Assembly: GCA_003550325.1 (NCBI GenBank)
Contig: QKWP01000197.1
Span: 351,121 to 415,120, forward strand
DNA length: 64,000 bases
Reading direction: 5' to 3'
Source of the DNA: Gigaspora rosea
Lineage: Eukaryota > Glomeromycota > Glomeromycetes > Diversisporales > Gigasporaceae
The notes under the pieces were generated by a model. The model had not been told where the DNA came from and did no database searches. It saw nothing but the letters and a program-made list of their open reading frames with translations. The position numbers were made by a program, and so were the translations under genes. Positions within the stretch are counted from its first letter, which is position 1. Each line of letters begins with the position of its first letter. Of the stretch, positions 57,551 to 64,000 are shown piece by piece.

Positions 57551-58990
57551 AACAAATAGGCGAATATATGATAATTTAGATATTGATGATGATTTAAAAA
57601 AAAATATTAACTGAAGTATCCATTATTTTGGATTTCTTATAATGAATTTGAAGATGTCGAACCTATAGGAAAAGGTGAATTTGCTACAGTATATTATGCT
57701 GAGCGGATAGATAAAAGCTGAAACAGTCGACAGAATGTTGCACTTAAATTAATTCATAATTCAAGCAAGTATACAAAAGAATTTATAAAAGAGGTAATTT
57801 TATCGTTATATAATAAAGTTTTAAATTTAAAATTTAGATTAATTACTTATTTTTAATGCTAAAGTTAAGGGCATTTTGTGACATTGGCGATAAAAACCCA
57901 ACATTTTTAAGGTGCTACGGAATATCAAAAGATGGTATTTCTAAAAATTATATTCTTGTGATGCATCATGCAAATATTGGCTCTTTGCGGATTAATCTTT
58001 ATTCTGTTACATGAATGGAATAGGGAAAAAAATTAATTTGTTACATTACATTGCTTCAGATCTTCAAATAATTCATTCTCAAAAATTTATTCATCGAGAT
58101 TTGCATAGTGCTAATATTTTACAAAATGCCTTATATAGCACGTATATGGGGTGCAGACAATAGAAATAGCCCATTTTTACATTTTTTTGAAAATTGAGTT
58201 TTTATTAGATTCATATAAATTTTGACATGATTAACATTTTTCAATTATAAACAAAAGTCAGTTTGCATAATAAAAAATCAAGATAATGTAAAAGAAAAAT
58301 TAAACGAGGCTTCTTATAGCCAACATATCACGAGATTATCTGATAGTCACCTGCTACCTTTAACCAATCAAAATTGTGAAATTTGATTCATCCTGGATCA
58401 GTCTGAAAATCAAAACAAATGATTAAACTCAATTATCTCAAAATAAGATATATGTAAAAATGTGCTGTTTCTATTGTCTGCACCCCATATTGCAGACTTG
58501 GAACTTTCAATATCAAAAACATGGCAATAGCGTCAGATATTTATTCATTTGGCATAATTATGTAGAAAATTTTATATGGAAAGCCAGTATATTATAATCA
58601 AGAACTTGGAACACAACTTCATATCGAAATATGCCGTAATGATTTATGACCGACAGTATTGAAAACACACCACAATGTTACGTAAACCTAATGAAAGAAT
58701 GAAAAGAGAACCCAAAAATTGTCCATCGGCAACAAAAATTTGTGAAATCCTTGAAAAATGGCAGAGTGATAAAAATATTTTATCTGAATTAACTAAATTT
58801 GACGAATTATTAAAGAATATTAAAAGCACACAAATACAAACACATCCTGAAGATATTTATAAAAGTAAATTCATTGAATATACTACTTCACTTTGTCAAG
58901 GTATCTATTTTTACAATTTTTTAATAAATAAACTTAATTTAATTCTTAATAAATTTATTGACTATAATTATTACTATAACAGCTAGCGGA
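57551..58990 (+). pseudogene. TKL-type protein kinase gene, broken and invaded by a MITE
   Basis: After an acceptor-like TTTTTTAG (57550) the reading is NRRIYDNLDIDDDL, then (new frame) EDVEPIGKGEFATVYYA (glycine loop) and VALKLI (the ATP-binding lysine). A 71-nt intron follows (57794-57864, GTAATT...AAAG), then RAFCDIGDKNPTFLRCYGIS, ILVMHHANIGSL (hinge) and KFIHRDLHSANIL (catalytic loop). Next comes a 347-bp MITE, then IADLELSIS (in place of the usual DFG/DLG segment), ASDIYSFGIIM and KILYGKPVYYN. The C-terminal frame 58675-58986 covers the last helix (NCPSATKICEILEKW). In-frame stops lie at 57719, 58563 and 58647, and frameshifts elsewhere. With DLE in place of DFG and these lesions it cannot be active. 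Confidence 0.88.
58144..58490. mobile_element. MITE family copy 2, inside the kinase activation segment
   Basis: ATATGGGGTGCAGACAATAG at the left pairs with the reverse of the right end (TATTGTCTGCACCCCATAT). It is about 347 bp. The kinase codons on the two sides (NILQNALYSTY and IADLELSIS) join in one frame when the element and a 2-4 base TA-type duplication are ignored. So this is an insertion into a formerly coding exon. Confidence 0.9.
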
Positions 58991-59715
58991 ATGAATAAGT
59001 TGAAAATTGCAGAGTAATATAAATACAATTCATGAAAATGCTAAATTTTAGATATACTATATATTATTATAAATTTCATGATTTTTTTGTTGTTTTACTA
59101 TATAAGAATTTTTAAATATATTTTTTTGCAATGCTAACTGTAGTTTTTTTTTAAGAAAACAAATGCATCACATTTTTGCAATTATTAATATATACATCTT
59201 AAATGAAATTTGAAAAAATAATTTGACATATTTGGTTTGTAATATTTTTATACTTTATAATAAAACTAATTTAATAAACCTATTTAAAATTTTTTACATA
59301 TATTTATATATATACTCTATCAAAAATTTTAAAGTAACATTTAGTAAAGGTATTTTTTTTTATATAGTTTTAAAGCCATTAATTATAACAAAATTTTCCA
59401 TAATTGCATCTTGGCCGTGTGTATTATGCTTTATAGTAAATTTTTTTTAAAAAAAATAACTGGTTTAAATACTATAGTGTAACCCAACCAACCCAAGGTC
59501 CCTTAACAATAAAAAAACTGCAAAATAAGCTTTAATTTGATGTATTTCATATGATTGCTGGAAAGGGAAATCCTTAAACCGTAAATAATACTGTAATTTA
59601 TTATTTCCGTTTCTCTTGCTGGCATTCATATTTGTATATTTCAGGATTTAAAGAAATGATATTATAAATAGTAGAACACATGATATACAGTAACTTTATG
59701 AGTCCAAAATTAAAA
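58991..59715. other. AT-rich spacer, no feature seen
   Basis: No ORF with recognisable content. A 75-codon frame (59223-59450) is Ile- and Phe-rich and probably chance. Confidence 0.35.
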
Positions 59716-59720
59716 ATTTT

Positions 59721-60238
59721 TGAATGCACTTTTTTGGGAGACGTCTAAAGTGGAGCAGATTCTTATAATATATATTTTAGCAAATTAACTTTAGGGTTAG
59801 GGTCATCATAGATTAAAGTTAGGTAGTTTTATGTAGTTAAAATTAACTTCCCGACTATACATGCCGACGAAATTATATTAGGTTTCAGGGGACGAAATTA
59901 TTTCATACCCCGAATTAACCCGAAATACTTTTGAATCAAAGACGAAACCCGAAATTAAAAACTATATATCAATAGTTATATTAAGAAAAACCTGTTATTG
60001 GGCATTTAATTTTTCAATTATATGTTGTACCAGATAAGATTTTATCTGGTACAAAGTATAATTTAAAACCCGATGACAGATCTTATTAATATTACTTAAT
60101 TATTGTGACAGGTCATAACAAAATCAGATTAAAATGAAATATGTTTAGAGAGTTAAATAGAATCAGAGATTTCATTTTAATCATGATCCGGTGACAGTTA
60201 GTTTTACAGTCTTTAGACGTCCCCCTTTTTAAGAATGT
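59721..60238. mobile_element. TIR element with telomere-like core (copy D)
   Basis: GAATGCACTTTTTTGGGAGA with CGTCTAAAG at the left pairs with CTTTAGACGTCCCCCTTTTT at the right. TTAGGGTTAGGGTC lies at 59791, near the left end. It overlaps another inverted-repeat pair (59890-60677), so at least one of the two pairings reflects a rearrangement. Confidence 0.55.
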
Positions 60239-60677
60239 ACATTTCAATAAAAATTAAACCCGTCTCTATCTTCGAAGAGTCACTATGCAAAATAATCACA
60301 AATAATCCCAAGTGTAAAAAACGTTATACATGAGGATAGAGTTAGTAATAAGTGGTTAAAACTTTATATGCGTATATATGTAAAGATTACTACAGGACTC
60401 TAATGGGTTTTATCATAATGAGCTCTAGGTATAATAAATTATAGTTCCTTAAAAAAATATTATATTAATTTGATGTAAAAGGCGTAATAAACATTGAAAA
60501 AATATATATGTAGGCTCTTTTCTTTATTCTTTTGTTAAAGTAAGATTATGATTATATAAATTAGCCAATCAACCAATTTCGGGTTTCGGGTTCAATTTTG
60601 GGTTTCGGGGTCAATTTCGGTTTCGGGTCTATTTTGAGTTTCAGGGTCTATTTCGGGTTTCGGAACCCGAAATGTCC
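59890..60677. mobile_element. hAT-like element with CGGGTTTCGGGT subterminal words
   Basis: GGGGACGAAATTATTTCATA and several AACCCGAAAT words at the left mirror GGGTTTCGGGTCTATTTTGA-type words and AAATGTCCCC at the right (60560-60677). The right end has six or more tandem CGGGTTTCGGG variants. No clear 8-bp duplication was found, so the class is tentative. Confidence 0.5.
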
Positions 60678-60679
60678 CC

Positions 60680-61180
60680 AAATATGTGATGGATAATAAA
60701 TATCACAAGTTTAAAACAGCACAGTACATTTTCGTGCCAACAATATTTGCTGAGTCCTTTGGTTCACACAACTTCTTTACAAGCACATATGGGAGTAGAT
60801 AAGTATGAAACACCAAACTACAAAGTCTGAACGTAAAAACCGAAGTTAAAAGCAACGATTCAACAAAGGTAACATGCGTTAGTGTTAGTTTGCGCAATCT
60901 TTCATTTAGTTCATTATAAATGAATCTTTTAAAGTTCAAAGTGAATATATGTACAGTAAAATATGAACTAACTATATATATATATTTTTGTAAAATAGAA
61001 TAAGAGCGTATACATATAAAACTATGAACCCTTTTTACATTAGCATAATGTCGAGTATAAGAGATGATATAATGTCTATATAATGTCGAGTATTAAAAAC
61101 TATTGAAACTTATGATTTGGTTGGCTAATTACTATGTGAAGGACATGCTTTCAATAAGATAAATACACACCTAAATGCAA
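60680..61180. other. Spacer, no feature called
   Basis: A 78-codon minus-strand frame (60939-60703) is fairly mixed in composition but shows no motif; it could be an exon remnant. The rest is AT-rich. Confidence 0.3.
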
Positions 61181-61297
61181 TCCGCCAAAATATACTTAGA
61201 TCTCCATAAATTGAAAATTTTCTTATTTTCTTTAAATGCGCGTTGTCAAAGGTTTGGTCCCAACGAATTGCATTTAGGGAGGTCTGACTGCACCTAA
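61180..61297. mobile_element. Mariner-type MITE end fragment
   Basis: TTGCATTTAGGGAGGTCTGA (61269-61288) followed by CTGCA is the right terminus of the family seen at 24174-24524. Further CTCCATAAATTG words lie at 61201. The left terminus is not clear. Confidence 0.4.
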
Positions 61298-61374
61298 TGT
61301 GATTATTTATCATAAAGTTTTGGGCGTGTGCTATTTTTTTTTAGAAAGAAAACATCAGATAAATTAATAATTTT

Positions 61375-61437
61375 TTATTTTCATTTATTTTATTTTATTT
61401 TATTTTATTCTTTNTTTTTTTTTTTTTTTTTTTTTAC
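61375..61437. repeat. TTTTA repeats and T homopolymer with an N
   Basis: Tandem TTTTA words followed by a T run of more than 20, with an unresolved base at 61414. Probably a sequencing-limited homopolymer or a retroelement tail. Confidence 0.85.
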
Positions 61438-61739
61438 AATAAACCACATAACTCTGTCTAGATCACTTATGCCATCATAATGTACAATAGCAGAACTTTT
61501 TATGACATTTCAATAAAGAAATAACATGATCTTGTCCAAATCACTTATGTATCCACAATAGTTTGTAAGTAAATTGAACTGGGCAATCACTATACAACTC
61601 GTGATGAATCTTCAGCATGGACCCGTCTGAATTATTTATATCTTTTTAAGTACAAGAACTGAATTGTCTACCAGTCACGGTTAATCATCATACAAATCAC
61701 AATAAATGTGGTCGATTAAAATGAAATCTTATATAGTGA

Positions 61740-62170
61740 AATAGACATGCTACCGAAAAATATATAATTTTGGGGTCAGCTTTGGGGTAAAATTTATAGT
61801 AAACAAGTATAAGTGGGTTTTAGGAGATTGGATAGATAGATACAACATTTGATTATCAAGAGTCTTGTGAGATGTTTGGATAGCATCTAAATTCTGTTGA
61901 AGGTGACTTTGGTGATGCACATGGCGTTGGCTGGTGTATGAAAATGGAATTAAAGTTGAGAACGCAATCAATTATTATTTGAGAAATTGTAAGTGAAGGC
62001 CATTAAAATGGGATTGAACTTGAGGAGGTTGAAAATAAAGCCCTATCAATTATTAACGAAGTGCAAAGTTGGGTTACACTATGGAACATGTGATTGTCAT
62101 CAAAGGAACCGGTGACAAAACAATGATTGTTTATAAGCTTTCATAGATCATCAAATTAGAGTATGCAGTT
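61740..62170 (+). pseudogene. Possible decayed Sel1-repeat remnant
   Basis: Around 61905-62090, changing frame, one reads GDAHGVGW, then YENGIKVE, INYYL, NGIELEEVENKA and a C-terminal GYTMEHVIV-like block. These recall Sel1 units (GNxxGVxYCYENGIGVEKD), but the match is weak and no frame stays open. Confidence 0.3.
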
Positions 62171-62604
62171 GCACTAAAACCAGGAACATAATGTAACTGT
62201 TATCTTGCTCAACTGGTTATCAATTTATAAATGTCTCACTTGGAACAAGACACGCACTAAAACAACTTTCAGGCGTAAAGTATCTTTACTATATGCTTCT
62301 CTTCTCTTTATTCGTTACAGTCAAAAGACTAACTTTTGCTCTTTCTATTTATATTAATTCTGCGATTATATATGTAACACTTATAATTCTCTAATTTTAC
62401 TTTTTTCATTGTCATAAAATAAACATTTAAATTCTACTAATAAAATTATCTTTGTTACGGTGATCAATGATCACAATACCGTTGCCCAACATTATAATAC
62501 TTGTCATAATTCTGGTCGACTATATTACCAAATAAGCTGTTCGGATTTATTTCATTCTATTTTTGCACTTTTCACTTTGTTACAGTATACATTTTGTATT
62601 AAAT

Positions 62605-62972
62605 CATTGACAATCACTTTATAGACAACTTAGTTCATAGACAATTAATTTACAGACAAGATTATTTTACAGACGGTTAATTCACAGACAAATTCATTTT
62701 GTTGACAATATGTTTAGCCAACAATTTCTTCATAAATTGCACCAGCTTTACCATAAATTCTCGAAATAACGTCCATGCCCGCTATTTCGAGAATTTATGG
62801 TAAACTTAAACTTAATTCTAACAACAATGACTAGAATTAATTTGTCTGTGAAATCTGATGTCATTGAAATAACTGCCAATAAAACAAAGTTGTTTGTGAA
62901 TAAATCGATCGTAAAATAATCTTATCTGTAATTAAATTCTCTGCGAACTAAGTTGTCTATGAAGTAATTTTT
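62605..62972. mobile_element. Foldback element with AGACAA minisatellite arms
   Basis: The left arm (62605-62735) is a chain of 15-20 bp units around TAGACAA, CAGACAA and CAGACGG. The right arm (62835-62972) is the inverse chain (TTGTCTGTGAA, TTGTTTGTGAA, TTGTCTATGAA). The centre is a tight palindrome, ATAAATTCTCGAAATAACGT...GCCCGCTATTTCGAGAATTTAT. It shares its design with 26.1-27.1 kb, but not the telomere-like core. Confidence 0.75.
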
Positions 62973-63120
62973 GGTGGGTTGATTCTACTGAATAGAATAT
63001 TAAGTAAAAACTTAATAAAATCGAAATAGATCACAATAAATACAATTTGAATCTTAAGGCAGTTTGATAGCGATAAAGAATATTTTACCTGATTTCATTC
63101 CACCATATGATACAAATTAC

Positions 63121-63521
63121 TGCGTTCTCAGAATAACACAAATACCAAATCTGGTGTTACGATCGGTTGGGAGAGCTTGATGAAATTGTGCGGTTTAGTT
63201 CGATCGTGAACGAATTGTGATTAAAGTTAAATGGTTTAAAACGATAACTAACACACATAATTACGGGTATAAGGGTCCTCTTTATTAATATGAATCAATA
63301 CATTGGATTACTACAGAAATACTATTTACAATCCTACTTGTTCTTCCTCTATATGCTAAAACCAAACCCTTATATATTTTTTAATTCGTATGGGAACTTT
63401 AATTACTCGTTTGGAGATTCAAATCTCTAACGAGTAATTGATCACAGATTTGATTACCAGTTTGGAGATTGGGGCTCATTTGGAGATTCAATCACCAACT
63501 ATGCCACAAAATATGCCAACA
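63121..63521 (-). repeat. Possible LTR-retroelement LTR and leader
   Basis: On the minus strand the segment begins TGTTGGCATATTTTG (63521), has AAAAAATATATAAGGGTTTGG (a TATA-like box, about 63385) and AATAAAGAGGACCC (poly(A)-like, about 63287), and then GTAACACCAGATTTGGTATT and TTTGTATCATATGGTGGAA. The latter resembles the end of a copia-type LTR and the start of its leader. The exact 3' border (63121 or 63157) and a target duplication could not be fixed, and only one copy is in the window. Confidence 0.4.
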
Positions 63522-63613
63522 TAAGAAATAAAGAACGATAAAATAACAATACTAACTAAAATAGAAAAACTTGAGCATAAAACACCGGTATACTCATACC
63601 CGAACAACCGCAC

Positions 63614-63955
63614 TAGGGGTCTAGACACTTTTGCAGTAATGTGACGTGGCGCATAAGAATTAACCTATTGGAGAACGTAAATTTTGATCGTCCCGAATCA
63701 GTCTGACATCAAAACAAAACACGTGTACAAGAAGAAAAAAAGAGAAAAGAGCGAAAATACTCGAAAACTAGTGTTTAAATTGGCCTTAAAAACCGCATAA
63801 AAATGTCCGAAATGCGATTTTACATATATATAGGGACCTTCTAAGGCTATATACACGAACCCTAACCCTAACCTTAACAATAAAGCCAAAAAGTTAATCT
63901 GAAGACGCCATACCACATGATGGTCACATTACTGCAAAAGTGTCTAGACTCCTGG
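63614..63955. mobile_element. MITE with telomere-like core (copy E)
   Basis: GGGTCTAGACACTTTTGCAG with TAATGTGAC at the left is the inverse of GTCACATTACTGCAAAAGTG with TCTAGACTCC at the right, an inverted repeat of about 30 bp with one or two mismatches. The core has AACCCTAACCCTAACCTTAAC (63858-63878, read as two words AACCCTAACCCTAACC and TTAAC). A 72-codon minus-strand frame inside has no motif. Confidence 0.85.
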
Positions 63956-64000
63956 TAGGGCCTACACGAACAGTAGAAGTATATTACACTAGCATAGCAC

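Noticed and set aside
63858-63879. A chromosome end (telomere)
   Set aside because: Only about three imperfect CCCTAA units inside an inverted-repeat element, with similar short runs at several internal places.

Overview
The window looks like a draft-assembly fragment from the nucleus of an arbuscular mycorrhizal fungus (Glomeromycotina, the Rhizophagus/Gigaspora type). Four things suggest this. The DNA is extremely AT-rich and crowded with transposable elements. There are 36-residue Sel1 repeats and a tyrosine-kinase-like (TKL) protein kinase of the kind expanded in these fungi. There is a fungal microsomal cytochrome P450 with one short GT-AG intron. There is also a degenerate member of a dispersed protein family I associate with this group from memory. 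The species cannot be fixed from sequence alone. Two single Ns (45681 and 61414) mark assembly joins or uncertain bases.

Layout: 1-1.2 kb holds a poly-T/TA tandem repeat and a 734-bp nested palindrome. 1.5-9.4 kb is a long, broken LINE on the minus strand (RRM-type ORF1, APE endonuclease, reverse transcriptase, RNase H, CCHC knuckle). 9.4-19.6 kb is non-coding: an A-rich dispersed repeat, mariner- and hAT-type miniature elements, hairpins, a roughly 1-kb tRNA-headed SINE-like element and two inverted collagen-frame minisatellites. 19.6-27.1 kb holds one unrecognised ORF, a second SINE-like copy, a 1.3-kb palindrome, more miniature elements and a foldback element with minisatellite arms. 27.6-29.2 kb has an intact unknown gene (277 codons) and a possible spliced gene. 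32.0-34.0 kb is the best gene, a complete two-exon cytochrome P450 whose intron carries a palindromic miniature element; a tiny ABC1/ADCK-kinase fragment follows it. 35.1-38.8 kb is a second LINE that has lost its reverse transcriptase. 40.2-42.7 kb is a broken dispersed gene invaded by a foldback element and flanked by the third SINE-like copy. 44.2-50.3 kb is a deeply nested stack of elements. 50.4-55 kb has palindromes, a dimeric satellite array and a tandem duplication. 55.7-59 kb is a broken Sel1-repeat gene and a broken TKL kinase gene cut by miniature elements. 59-64 kb has more inverted-repeat elements, a weak Sel1 remnant and an LTR-like segment.

Few genes look functional: the P450, the 277-codon ORF, and perhaps the spliced candidate at 28.7-29.1 kb. 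Most structure is inverted-repeat DNA. The most interesting pattern is a set of about seven inverted-repeat elements with unrelated ends that all enclose a short telomere-like (TTAGGG/CCCTAA) core. Next come three foldback elements whose arms are inverted minisatellites of GACA-containing units, and a family of palindromes built from smaller palindromes sharing a TTTTGGTACCATTC module.
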